Shown: positions 10,862-19,367 of the stretch, one piece after another | How the letters are laid out: every line of letters starts with the position of its first letter | How positions within the stretch are numbered: the first letter of the stretch is position 1 | NCBI GenBank assembly: GCA_947493035.1 | Contig: CANLOW010000002.1 | Span: 248,001 to 312,000, forward strand | Origin: an uncultured Aquimarina sp. | GTDB lineage: Bacteria > Bacteroidota > Bacteroidia > Flavobacteriales > Flavobacteriaceae | DNA length: 64,000 nt | Direction of reading: 5' to 3' | Notes under the pieces: model-generated | The model's input: the letters and a program-made list of their open reading frames with translations, nothing else | Databases searched by the model: none | What the model was told of the DNA's origin: nothing | Made by a program: the position numbers and the translations under genes

Positions 10862-10881
10862 AGATGTACTAAAAGTACATC
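10862..10881. promoter_or_regulatory. Palindrome before the integrase start
   Basis: AGATGTAC and GTACATCT form a perfect 8-bp inverted repeat with a 4-nt centre, ending 4 bp before the integrase ATG. It covers the expected ribosome-binding region, so it could be an operator or an RNA hairpin that limits integrase translation. Its half-site GTAC also occurs in the repeated GTACACCT motif of this element. Confidence 0.5.
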
Positions 10882-10885
10882 TTTT

Positions 10886-12013
10886 ATGAAAATATCTCTC
10901 AAAAAGAAAAAATTATCTTCAGGGAAGCTCAGCCTTTACATTGAGTACTACAAAGGATCTTACATTGACAATAATGGAAAGAAAAAACATAACCGAGATT
11001 TTGAATATTTAAAGATGTACCTCCATGGAGAACCAAAATCTCCTAAAGAAAAGAAGGAAAACAAAGAAACTTTTCAACTAGCTGAAAACATTCTTAAACT
11101 AAGACAAGCTGATCATATTAAGGGCAAATATGATATCAAAAATACTTCTAAATCGAAAACATCTTTTTTAGCCTACTATACTAAACTTAAAGAGGAACGT
11201 TTCGAAAGCAAAGGAAACTACGACAATTGGGATGCTGCACAAAAGCACTTAAATAAGTACTGCTCCCCTACTGTTACATTCAATGATATTGACGAAGAGT
11301 TTGCAAAGGGGTTCAAATATTATTTAGAACACGAAGCTAAAACGAAAAGCAACACCCTACTATCCCAAAATTCCAAATACACCTATTTCAATAAATTTAA
11401 AGCTGCTATACGTTCTGCATACGAAGATGGTTATTTAAATGAAAATATCATAAAATTTGTAAAAGGGTTTGAACAGGCTGAATCTCAACGTGAATACTTA
11501 ACCCATAATGAACTCCAAGCACTTGCAACTACAAACTGTAAATATCCTGTCTTAAAAAACGCATTTTTAATAAGCTGCTTAACGGGACTTAGATGGAGTG
11601 ATATCAATAAGATGATTTGGTCAGAAGTTCGAGATGAAGATGATTGCTCCAGGATTATTTTCAAACAAAAGAAAACAGATGGCTTAGAATACCTATACAT
11701 TTCAGAGCAAGTACGAAATTTATTAGGTGATCGTAAAAGTGAAAGCGAACGTGTTTTTACAGGCTTAAAATATGGTGCTGTTTACAATACTGAAATATTA
11801 CGCTGGTGTATGCGTGCTGGTATTACTAAACATATAACTTTTCATAGTGCCAGGCATACGAATGCGGTGCTTCTTTTGGAAAATGGTGCTGATATCTATA
11901 CAGTGTCTAAAAGGCTTGGTCACCGAGAAATACGCACAACCGAGATCTATGCTAAAATCATTGATAAAAAGATGAAAGAAGCTGCTAATATTATTCCTGA
12001 ATTGAAATTGTAG
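10886..12013 (+). CDS. Tyrosine-type site-specific integrase
   Basis: A 375-residue recombinase of the phage-integrase family. It has a basic N-terminal arm-binding region, a SAM-like core-binding domain (about 90-195) and a C-terminal catalytic domain. Catalytic residues are visible as Arg236 (TGLRWSD), His320 and Arg323 (FHSARH), His346 (RLGHRE) and the nucleophile Tyr355 (TTEIYAKI). It is complete and adjacent to attL at the 3' end of mnmE, so it is almost certainly the enzyme that recognises the F-C-I-G-K core. A palindrome lies directly upstream. The next gene begins 4 bp after the stop, so the two probably form an operon. Confidence 0.93.
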   Translation: MKISLKKKKLSSGKLSLYIEYYKGSYIDNNGKKKHNRDFEYLKMYLHGEPKSPKEKKENKETFQLAENILKLRQADHIKGKYDIKNTSKSKTSFLAYYTKLKEERFESKGNYDNWDAAQKHLNKYCSPTVTFNDIDEEFAKGFKYYLEHEAKTKSNTLLSQNSKYTYFNKFKAAIRSAYEDGYLNENIIKFVKGFEQAESQREYLTHNELQALATTNCKYPVLKNAFLISCLTGLRWSDINKMIWSEVRDEDDCSRIIFKQKKTDGLEYLYISEQVRNLLGDRKSESERVFTGLKYGAVYNTEILRWCMRAGITKHITFHSARHTNAVLLLENGADIYTVSKRLGHREIRTTEIYAKIIDKKMKEAANIIPELKL

Positions 12014-12017
12014 TACT

Positions 12018-13337
12018 ATGAACCTTGATTACAATGAATACATCTACCTTGACTTATTTCTATTTAATCCTAAAATATTAAACAAAGAAGAAAGTAATAA
12101 AATAATCGACCTTAATAAATCACTCTATGAATGGGAATTCTTGGACTTGATTCATCATCTTTTCAGCCAAAGCCAGATTTTCTCTGCCGAATGGTTAATA
12201 AGTAGACTTGATACTTTGTTCTTTTCTGATATTTCAGAACCACTACTACACGAAATAGTTTTCTTTAGACAGACAAATAGAAAAAAAGTAATTGATGATA
12301 TTAAAGTTAAGTATGATAGCTATTTAGAAAGAATATTAGTTCAACAAAAACACTACATTGAGTATGAAAGCACCAAACAAGAGCTATCAAGTTTAAATAT
12401 GTTAATTCCTAATATATTTCAGAATATTGATTACTATAAAAACCAATTGAATTCTAATGATACTCATGTTTTATTGAAGTTGGATTGCTTAGAAGGAATA
12501 GTATCAGAAATTGTTGCTGATATAGAGAATTACTGTTATAATCTACTTGAGTTCTATTCAGACCAACAAGAATTAACTACTTTTCTTAAAACGCATATTT
12601 TATTAGAAAAGAAAGATTATTTATCTGTTGAAGAATATATAGCATTACCAGCTCTTCTTAGTCCAGAAGAATGGCAATACTTAATTCTACAAAAATTACA
12701 ACATAAAAAATCTATAGAAGAAAGATTTACTTACAAATCGTTTATAAAAAGTTGTTTAAATCGATATCAATCAATTACTGGAGTTAACGAAGTTTATGAC
12801 TGTTTTACAAATGAATTATATCATCTTTTTATGATTGAATTGTGGTTAGACACTATCGACTTAAGCTCTAATGATTTCGATACAGCTCTCAATAAAGAGA
12901 TACTTAGAGAACAAATATCAATTACTAATAAAGAATCTCAAAACTTTGATTTAAACCCAAATAAAGGCATTCTATTAGGTTTATATAATCAGCTTTCAAA
13001 ATATGATTTCATTGATATATCTAAAACAAGTAAACAAGACTTTTTCAATGTCTTCGAACTTGATTGGGATAAACACGAATCTCTAGTTCATCTAAAAATG
13101 GATAACCCTAATACAAATCTTTTGTTTAATGAATTAGAGACGGTTTTTCAAAAAAGAATATCCCTAAAGATTCTAGAAAAATCTCAAAAAATACGAAACA
13201 ACAATGGGTTAATTAAACATAAAAGTATTCAAGCTTCAGCTTCTAGAAATAGAAAATATTCTGAAGAGCCTAAAAATAGTTCCATAATTAGGGAAATAAT
13301 TAAATCTATAAAAAAGGTTAACCAGTTAACATCTTAA
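12018..13337 (+). CDS. Hypothetical protein co-transcribed with the integrase
   Basis: A 439-residue, mainly alpha-helical, soluble protein that I do not recognise. It has no signal peptide or membrane segment. The centre (about 90-200) is rich in Lys, Glu, Asn and Tyr and could form helical bundles, and the C-terminal 70 residues are basic (KKRISLKILEKSQKIRNNNG, then RKYSEEPK), compatible with nucleic-acid binding. It starts 4 bp after the integrase stop, so a role linked to recombination or its control is plausible, but this rests on context only. Confidence 0.6.
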   Translation: MNLDYNEYIYLDLFLFNPKILNKEESNKIIDLNKSLYEWEFLDLIHHLFSQSQIFSAEWLISRLDTLFFSDISEPLLHEIVFFRQTNRKKVIDDIKVKYDSYLERILVQQKHYIEYESTKQELSSLNMLIPNIFQNIDYYKNQLNSNDTHVLLKLDCLEGIVSEIVADIENYCYNLLEFYSDQQELTTFLKTHILLEKKDYLSVEEYIALPALLSPEEWQYLILQKLQHKKSIEERFTYKSFIKSCLNRYQSITGVNEVYDCFTNELYHLFMIELWLDTIDLSSNDFDTALNKEILREQISITNKESQNFDLNPNKGILLGLYNQLSKYDFIDISKTSKQDFFNVFELDWDKHESLVHLKMDNPNTNLLFNELETVFQKRISLKILEKSQKIRNNNGLIKHKSIQASASRNRKYSEEPKNSSIIREIIKSIKKVNQLTS

Positions 13338-13432
13338 CCTTAATTACTTTGCTTCTAGTTTACTTTTATCAAAGAATTCGAATAAAAAGAAACAGTTAGC
13401 GCTAATTGTTCATTATCAATTTAAAATCTTGA

Positions 13433-13726
13433 ATGATGAACAAACAACATTTAAAACTTGAAGATCGGCTAGATAAATTTGAAAAGCTACTTCTATCAAA
13501 TAAAACAGTTTTGACATTTGATGAAGCCTGTGATTACACAGGTATATCAAAGTCTTACATGTATACCCTTACCTCCAAGGGAAAGATTCCATGTAGTAGA
13601 CCTACAGGTAAAATAATTTTCTTCAGTAAACAAAAGCTTGATGATTGGCTCTTAGAAAATGGTCAAAAGGGAGAATCTGAAATTGAAAAAGAGGCTTTAT
13701 CCTATGTTTTAAAGAACAAAAGGTAA
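13433..13726 (+). CDS. Excisionase-like helix-turn-helix protein
   Basis: A 97-residue protein with a short N-terminal coiled stretch and a MerR/HTH_17-like winged helix at about 28-75 (TFDEACDYTGISKSYMYT, then GKIPCSRPTGKIIFFSKQKL). This is the fold of recombination directionality factors and of small DNA-binding regulators in Bacteroidota mobile elements. It starts ATG ATG; either could be used. The rep gene starts 8 bp downstream, so it may control replication as well as excision. Confidence 0.8.
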   Translation: MMNKQHLKLEDRLDKFEKLLLSNKTVLTFDEACDYTGISKSYMYTLTSKGKIPCSRPTGKIIFFSKQKLDDWLLENGQKGESEIEKEALSYVLKNKR

Positions 13727-13734
13727 TCGTTATT

Positions 13735-14685
13735 ATGGAAAGACCTAAGTTAATAGTGAAGCCTAACCATATTGTACCTGCAAAAGTATCTTTTACGGCA
13801 TTACAATTGAATATTATTTATATCATCATTGATGAACTTCAAAAGATAATGTCTAAGGATATAAATCAAATTTATCAGGAACAGGAAATCAAAATCGCAT
13901 TTAAAGAACTGGATATTAATAACAATTATAATAGAGTTAGAAAGGCATTTGATGGTATTAGTAAAAACCCTGTAACATTTCAAATGTCAATTCCCGGAAC
14001 AGGCAAGGTTAAAAAAACACTAACCTCTCTGTTATCAGGCCTTGAATACGAATTACAATCAACGCATATTACATTCATTATACCATCAAGAGCTTGTATA
14101 TATTTTTGTTATATCGGTGGAGGATTTACATCTTTTCAAAAGACCATAGCTTTAAGCCTAAAATCTCTTTATTCAAAAATCATGTACGACTTCTGCTGTC
14201 GGTGGATTGATAGAGGTGGATATCAATGTAGCATAGAGTCGTTCAAAGAACAACTAAACATTAGTGATAAGTACAATCAAATATCTCATTTAAGAAACAA
14301 GGTTCTTGAACCATCAAAAAAAGAATTGAAAATGAAGGCTGATGTGTATTTCATGTATTCATTGATTAAAGAAGGTCGAAAATTTAGCCATATAAGCTTT
14401 AAAATTTTTAAAAACTCCAGTGACTCATCAAATCGATTTAATGGCGTTAGACAAGAGCATTATAGCTTCATTTATGTCTTCTTAAGCAATTACTTTGTTA
14501 GAGAGGTAGATAATAAGGCACAATTCTATACTGATATTATTGTAAAAAAGGGCAAAGCAATACAAGCTTACGAAAGATTTAAAAAACTAGATGATCAATT
14601 TTGCAAAGGGATTAAAACGAAAAAGGACATTAAGAATCTCTTAGACTATGTCATATTAAAAGAATTCGGAGTTGTAAAAAAATAA
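13735..14685 (+). CDS. Rep_3-family replication initiator
   Basis: A 316-residue protein resembling RepB/RepE plasmid initiators. The N-terminal winged helix follows KPNHIVPAKVSFTALQLNII, and the second winged-helix region (about 140-250) contains SLYSKIMYDFCCRW, similar to the SxYSxRLYELL motif of the family. It is followed at once by a terminator and a cluster of iteron-like repeats, the normal partner of such an initiator. It implies that the excised circle can replicate, which stabilises mobilizable elements. The assignment is by motif pattern, not by search. Confidence 0.82.
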   Translation: MERPKLIVKPNHIVPAKVSFTALQLNIIYIIIDELQKIMSKDINQIYQEQEIKIAFKELDINNNYNRVRKAFDGISKNPVTFQMSIPGTGKVKKTLTSLLSGLEYELQSTHITFIIPSRACIYFCYIGGGFTSFQKTIALSLKSLYSKIMYDFCCRWIDRGGYQCSIESFKEQLNISDKYNQISHLRNKVLEPSKKELKMKADVYFMYSLIKEGRKFSHISFKIFKNSSDSSNRFNGVRQEHYSFIYVFLSNYFVREVDNKAQFYTDIIVKKGKAIQAYERFKKLDDQFCKGIKTKKDIKNLLDYVILKEFGVVKK

Positions 14686-14688
14686 AAA

Positions 14689-14713
14689 AACACCTCAAAA
14701 TGGTTCAGGTGTT
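14689..14713 (+). terminator. Probable terminator after rep
   Basis: A 7-bp stem AACACCT / AGGTGTT with an 11-nt loop follows directly after the rep stop and is followed by TATTTAAA. It is short and AT-rich, so only moderately convincing. Confidence 0.5.
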
Positions 14714-14726
14714 ATTTAAAAGAAAG

Positions 14727-14980
14727 TTTAGTCATTTGGTGATAGTTATCTAGTCATTTAGTGTGATTTAACCTAAAAAGTCTAGTCATTTGGTGTGATT
14801 AACCTCTTGAAACACCAGTAAAATCAATAGCTCAAAGCCCTATACAATAAGGTTAACCTACAATTAAATAACAAGTAGTGCTTTTAGCTATTGAAAAAAG
14901 AAGAAATTTTCCTCGATTCCATTTAGTCATTTGGTGTGATTTGAATCAAAGTACACCTTACGAAATCAAAGTACACCTTA
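14727..14980 (+). repeat. Iteron cluster, probable replication origin
   Basis: Direct repeats of TAGTCATTTGGTGTGATT begin at 14729 (partly matching), 14751, 14783 and 14924. They are followed by two tandem copies of AATCAAAGTACACCTTA (14944-14960 and 14964-14980), 20 bp apart. Between the third and fourth iterons is about 120 bp of AT-rich DNA suited to melting. Position directly downstream of a Rep_3-type gene makes this the likely oriV. The GTACACCT motif also occurs at both ends of the element. Confidence 0.75.
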
Positions 14981-14994
14981 TAAAAACATAAATC

Positions 14995-15897
14995 ATGAAA
15001 AATAGGTTAAAATTATCATGTACTTCAGCTAAAGAAGTAGACATTTTACAAATTTTAAAATCATTAGGATATACTCCAGAAAAACAAGGAAAATATATTT
15101 CCTGGTTCTTGAGTCCTTTTAGAGATGAAAATACAGCTTCCTTTAAAATTGACACTCGTATCAACAAATGGTTTGATCATGGAGAAGGAATTGGAGGTAA
15201 TGTAATCGATCTAGTAACTAGAATTAGGAATTGTTCAGTAAGTGAATCTTTGATTCATATAGGTAGCGTTAGTAGTACTTTTTCTTTTCAAAAGCCTATT
15301 CTAAGATCAAATATCCATATCGAAAAAGAATCAAATAAATATGAAATCTTAAAAGTACAAGCGTTACAAAACCAAGCATTGATTGAATACTTAAAATCAA
15401 GATGTATTGATGTGGAAGTTGCCAAAAAACTTTGTAAAGAAATTTACTATAAAATCAATAGTAAAAACTATTTCGCAATTGGATTTCAAAATGATTTAGG
15501 AGGGTATGAATTAAGAAACAAGTATTTCAAATCTTGCCTAATTAAAAAGTCTTTTTCTCACATCAAAAACGATAAAAAGCGGATCTACATATTTGAAGGT
15601 TTTATCGATTTTTTGACTTTCATAAGTCATCAAAAACCAGCATTAAAATGTTATGATTTTATGGTTTTAAATTCTGTTTCATTAGCAGAAAGCACTATAC
15701 CAATTTTAAGAGAATATAATGAAGTAGGATTGTATTTAGATCGTGATGAAGCTGGACGAAAAGCATCAAAAATATTGACTGATAATTTGAATAGATATGT
15801 CGATTTGGCTGATCGATCATACCTCTATAAAAATTACAAAGATTACAATGAAATGATTATTACTGAGTATAAAAAACGAAATATAAAAATCGCATAA
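14995..15897 (+). CDS. Primase-like protein with Toprim domain and degenerate CHC2 region
   Basis: A 300-residue protein. Residues about 15-75 follow the CHC2 primase finger pattern (SPFRDENTASF, then HGEGIGGNVIDL), but the zinc-binding Cys and His residues are replaced. A Toprim domain follows with EGFID (201-205) and LDRDEAG (248-254), whose acidic residues bind metal. Such proteins prime replication of plasmids and mobile elements. It starts 14 bp after the tandem repeats of the origin, fitting a role with the Rep protein. Loss of the zinc ligands is common in mobile-element relatives but may change substrate binding. Confidence 0.8.
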   Translation: MKNRLKLSCTSAKEVDILQILKSLGYTPEKQGKYISWFLSPFRDENTASFKIDTRINKWFDHGEGIGGNVIDLVTRIRNCSVSESLIHIGSVSSTFSFQKPILRSNIHIEKESNKYEILKVQALQNQALIEYLKSRCIDVEVAKKLCKEIYYKINSKNYFAIGFQNDLGGYELRNKYFKSCLIKKSFSHIKNDKKRIYIFEGFIDFLTFISHQKPALKCYDFMVLNSVSLAESTIPILREYNEVGLYLDRDEAGRKASKILTDNLNRYVDLADRSYLYKNYKDYNEMIITEYKKRNIKIA

Positions 15898-15909
15898 CAA
15901 AAGGGAAAA

Positions 15910-16015
15910 AGGTTTCATGATAATGAAAGCAAGCTGGGGCTGAAACAGAGTTTCGCCAGCTTGCTCTGCGAGGCTTCAATTCCTTTGTTTACAAGGGTTT
16001 ACTTGAATTGACAAT
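15910..16015 (+). other. Candidate origin of transfer (oriT)
   Basis: A 190-bp gap directly upstream of the mobilization genes with three inverted repeats in series. These are TTTCAT/ATGAAA at about 15912-15927, a strong two-part hairpin at 15929-15964 (outer stem GCAAGCTGG/CCAGCTTGC, inner GAAAC/GTTTC, 3-nt loop), and an imperfect CAATTC/GAATTG structure at about 15977-16010. Position before bfmA/relaxase genes and hairpin density are typical of oriT. No nick-site consensus is known to me for this relaxase family. Confidence 0.6.
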
Positions 16016-16088
16016 TTAAAAATGTATGCACTTTTTTAGAAGATTCATTGAAACACCTTAATAATCAAGTGTTCAACTGCATAATACT

Positions 16089-16478
16089 ATGCATAAAATG
16101 TACGGAATGAGTAATTACAAAACAATAAGAATTTATGATATGACTTTTGAAAAATTGAACGATTTACAAAAGGAGTTTGGTGGGTCAAAAACAGAAATAT
16201 TAGAGGGGTCAATGGACTATTTTTTAAAAACTCGAATCAATCCTAGAGAGACACCTAAAGACTTTAATAAGGAATTTATCAAACTAAAAAACACTTTTAT
16301 TTCTTTCATTAAAACACAGGATAAAAACATTGATTCCAACAGCAAAAAAATTGATGCTTTGGTATCCAAATTTAAAGAAACATTAGACGAAAAAAGTTCT
16401 AAAGAATTGAGTCAAGAAACCATGAAATTAATGCTGCAAAATTTTGGAAAAGCCTTAGTTGAAAAAATCAAAAATTAG
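16089..16478 (+). CDS. BfmA/BtgA-like mobilization protein
   Basis: A 129-residue protein with an N-terminal ribbon-helix-helix-like segment (NYKTIRIYDMTFEKLNDL) and a long helical, probably coiled-coil C-terminus. This matches the small accessory proteins (BfmA, BtgA) that bind oriT with the relaxase of Bacteroides mobilizable elements. Starts at Met1, Met4 or Met7 are possible. Its stop codon directly abuts the relaxase ATG, so the pair is translationally coupled. Confidence 0.78.
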   Translation: MHKMYGMSNYKTIRIYDMTFEKLNDLQKEFGGSKTEILEGSMDYFLKTRINPRETPKDFNKEFIKLKNTFISFIKTQDKNIDSNSKKIDALVSKFKETLDEKSSKELSQETMKLMLQNFGKALVEKIKN

Positions 16479-17450
16479 ATGCATGTTAAGATACAAACAA
16501 GTCCTAAAAGTAATTCAAACAAAGGGTCATCAGTAGCTGTATTTAACTATTTAGAAAAGGAAGATCTACAGAAAGAAAACGAAGCCTTAAGAAACAATAA
16601 AATTCCTGATCAACGAGAAGCTTTTTTTGATCACAAAAATGATCGGATTAGTAAGACAGAAGCCATTCAAAAAATAGATTCCAATAATAAGGGGGTAGGC
16701 AAAGATCAAAGTAAATTTTACACAGTTACATTTTCCCCAAGTTCTGAAGAACAAAAAGATTTGATTAAAAAATCTACTGGTAAAAATGCCAATAGCATTG
16801 ATGAATTATCCAAAGAAGAGTTAAAAAATTATGAGAAAGAACTTCAAAAATTTACTAGATCATCTATGAATGAATATAGCACCAATTTTACTAGAAAGAA
16901 TCCTTTGAAAGATGGTAACGATTTGGTTTACGCTGCAAAAATAGAACACACAAGAACTTGGAAGGGAATAGATAAAGAAGTGAAAAATCAATTGCATAAA
17001 TCTGGTGAAAAAAAGGGAGGGCTAAACAGTCATATTCATGTTGTAGTATCCAGGAAGGATATTAATCAAAAGACAAAACTTTCCCCGATGAATACACGGA
17101 GGAAAGAATTCAACCTTAATCAATACAAAGTAAAGACTGAAAAGGCTTGGGATAAACAGACTGGATATAATCGAAGAATTGAAGATCGTGCTGATTATCA
17201 AATGGCAGCTTCAAAAGACAAGGCGAAGTCAACCACGGCTGAATTAACAACTGATCCAAACAAGAAATTAGAAATACAAAAAGAAATGATTTCAGAATGG
17301 AATGATAAAAACCAATTGTCGGAAAATAATAAGGAATTAGTTCATGACATCAAGCCATCATTCAAGGAAGAAGAAAAAGAGGTTGAAAAGAAACAACCAG
17401 AACAAAACCAAAACAGGTCAAATGACCATGATCAAGAAATAGAATATTAA
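16479..17450 (+). CDS. Relaxase-like mobilization protein (DUF5712 type)
   Basis: A 323-residue basic protein. The N-terminus (MHVKIQTSPKSNSNKGSSV) and the histidine motif NSHIHVVVSRKD (His185, His187, with EHTR around 157) fit the single-strand DNA nickases found with BfmA/BtgA proteins in Bacteroidota. Those histidines would bind the metal for cleavage at oriT, and Tyr133 is a possible nucleophile. The last 60 residues are charged and low-complexity, probably flexible. It is the second gene of the mob operon and precedes the coupling protein by 12 bp. Confidence 0.8.
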   Translation: MHVKIQTSPKSNSNKGSSVAVFNYLEKEDLQKENEALRNNKIPDQREAFFDHKNDRISKTEAIQKIDSNNKGVGKDQSKFYTVTFSPSSEEQKDLIKKSTGKNANSIDELSKEELKNYEKELQKFTRSSMNEYSTNFTRKNPLKDGNDLVYAAKIEHTRTWKGIDKEVKNQLHKSGEKKGGLNSHIHVVVSRKDINQKTKLSPMNTRRKEFNLNQYKVKTEKAWDKQTGYNRRIEDRADYQMAASKDKAKSTTAELTTDPNKKLEIQKEMISEWNDKNQLSENNKELVHDIKPSFKEEEKEVEKKQPEQNQNRSNDHDQEIEY

Positions 17451-17462
17451 AAAATTAGAATT

Positions 17463-19259
17463 ATGATACTTAAACTAATACAACACACAATAGAAACTAT
17501 ATTATTTATCGCAGCAATGATCGGTATTTTGTTTCCTGGTATTCAAATTATGTTTTTCAATAAGCAAATGAGGTCCTTAAAATTAGGTGGACTAATCTTT
17601 ATGGTAAGTTTTTCTTTGATGATTGGTGGAATTTTCAATGTTAAATTGATCTATTATTTGTGTATGGCTCATGGTTTTTATGTAGTCTATAAATTTTATA
17701 AGTCAATAATCGACTTTTTAAAACTGATATTCCAACGAAAATCACCAAAAAAAGGTGAGTTCATTCCCCCTGAAAAAAGACATGATAATCGGCTCTATTT
17801 AGAATCTGACCTAGGAACCTTAGAAATCAAAAATCCCATGAGAGGGATAAGTATTAGTGGATCTGCAGGTAGTGGAAAAAGTGTCTCTTTCTTTTATCCT
17901 ATAATTCAACAAGTAGTTGAAAAATCATGGAGTGGATTCATTTATGACTTTAAAGGTGAGCTTATTGAATATGCTAATTCTGTATATGCTAAAAGCTCTC
18001 AAGAAATAGAATTTAAAGTGATTGACTTCAAAAATCCATCAAAATCGTATAAAGTAAATCCATTATCTCCAAAATATATCACCAAGCAGGCAGTAGCTTC
18101 TGAAATGGCTACTGTATTGCTGAACAACCTTATGCCCGAAACAATAGGCAAGCAAGATTTCTTTGTTAGAACAAGTAACTCTATTCTCTCTGGAGCAATT
18201 TGGTTCTTTGCTAAAAACTATCCTGCATTGAGTTCATTACCACATTTAGTGAGCTTTATTCTAGAGTTACCAAGTAGCAAAATTATAGAAGTACTGCTTC
18301 GTGATAAGGAAACTGCAGGAATGATTAGTAGTATTAAAGAAGGATATGATTTGAAAGCAGAAAAGATGGTTGCAAGCTGTGTAAGTACTTTAAAAACGGC
18401 GATTTCAAGATTAAACGTTCCTGAAGTGTATGAGCTAATGAGTACTGACGAAGTGAATTTAGATTTAAATGATTTCGAAAAGCCAACATTGATATGTTTG
18501 GGTAATGATAGTACTTTAAGTTCAACTTACGCACCTGTTATTAGCTTAATCGCTTCTTGTTGTATCAGGAAAATGAATGAACCTAACAAACACCCTCGAT
18601 CAGTAGTAATGCTTGATGAGTGTCCTACGATTTATATTCCATCGTTAGAGACTTTACCAGCCACAGGAAGATCTGCAGGAATTTCAACCATTTTAGGATA
18701 CCAAGATTATTCTCAATTATCAGACTCCTATACTGACAACAAAGCTCAAATTTTAATTAGTAACTGCTCTAATGCTTTTTATGGTAGAACTACAAATTAT
18801 AAAACAGCTAAGATGATTTGTGATTTAGCAGGAAAGCATGATGTTGAATTTCAATCAACTTCAGAAGGAACTTCCTACGGAGAGCAAATAAGTAATAGCG
18901 AAGGTATATCTACAAACGTTCAGCAAAGAGATCGAGTTACTACATCTGATCTACTTCAATTTAAACCAGGTCAATTTATTGGAATGATTGCAGACAATGA
19001 AATTCTACCATTCTTTGATTTCGTAAGATTAAGTCCATTAGAAGATGTGTCCTATAAACCAGTTCCGGAACAAGCAAGAGTTGATCAAAAAACTATCGTT
19101 GAGTTTAGTAATGAGATCAATGCTCTAGTAGGAAATGAAATTCCTTTGTTAGATATGGAAATTGATGATTCTGAAGAAAAGCTTGATGACAAGAATAATA
19201 ACCCGAATGATAAACTAAACGAAGACGATGATCACAATGATTTCGAATTCGATATATAA
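17463..19259 (+). CDS. VirD4/TraG-type coupling protein (T4CP)
   Basis: A 598-residue ATPase that brings the relaxase-DNA complex to a conjugation channel. It has two or three N-terminal membrane helices (about 8-30, 42-60, 62-85), a Walker A motif (GSAGSGKS, 133-140), a Walker B region (SVVMLDECPTIY) and a conserved ATGRSAGIST segment downstream. The last 30 residues are Asp/Asn-rich, as in tails that contact the relaxosome. Having its own coupling protein means the element needs only the channel from a helper. It follows the relaxase gene in the same operon. Confidence 0.92.
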   Translation: MILKLIQHTIETILFIAAMIGILFPGIQIMFFNKQMRSLKLGGLIFMVSFSLMIGGIFNVKLIYYLCMAHGFYVVYKFYKSIIDFLKLIFQRKSPKKGEFIPPEKRHDNRLYLESDLGTLEIKNPMRGISISGSAGSGKSVSFFYPIIQQVVEKSWSGFIYDFKGELIEYANSVYAKSSQEIEFKVIDFKNPSKSYKVNPLSPKYITKQAVASEMATVLLNNLMPETIGKQDFFVRTSNSILSGAIWFFAKNYPALSSLPHLVSFILELPSSKIIEVLLRDKETAGMISSIKEGYDLKAEKMVASCVSTLKTAISRLNVPEVYELMSTDEVNLDLNDFEKPTLICLGNDSTLSSTYAPVISLIASCCIRKMNEPNKHPRSVVMLDECPTIYIPSLETLPATGRSAGISTILGYQDYSQLSDSYTDNKAQILISNCSNAFYGRTTNYKTAKMICDLAGKHDVEFQSTSEGTSYGEQISNSEGISTNVQQRDRVTTSDLLQFKPGQFIGMIADNEILPFFDFVRLSPLEDVSYKPVPEQARVDQKTIVEFSNEINALVGNEIPLLDMEIDDSEEKLDDKNNNPNDKLNEDDDHNDFEFDI

Positions 19260-19293
19260 ATAATTAAGCCAATGACATAGTGCCTTTAGTAAT

Positions 19294-19326
19294 TAGGCGG
19301 TCGCATTTCAAGGAAATGTCCGCCTA
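19294..19326. other. Strong inverted repeat between T4CP and traO-like genes
   Basis: TAGGCGG and CCGCCTA with inner GCATTT/AAATG pairs form a stem of about 14 bp in GC-rich sequence, unusual for this region. No T-run follows, so it is not a standard terminator. It may attenuate expression of the downstream outer-membrane genes, protect the 3' end of the mob transcript, or be a protein-binding site. Confidence 0.5.
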
Positions 19327-19367
19327 GGGAATCTTGTATTTAAAAACTAATAATTAAAACACCTTTT

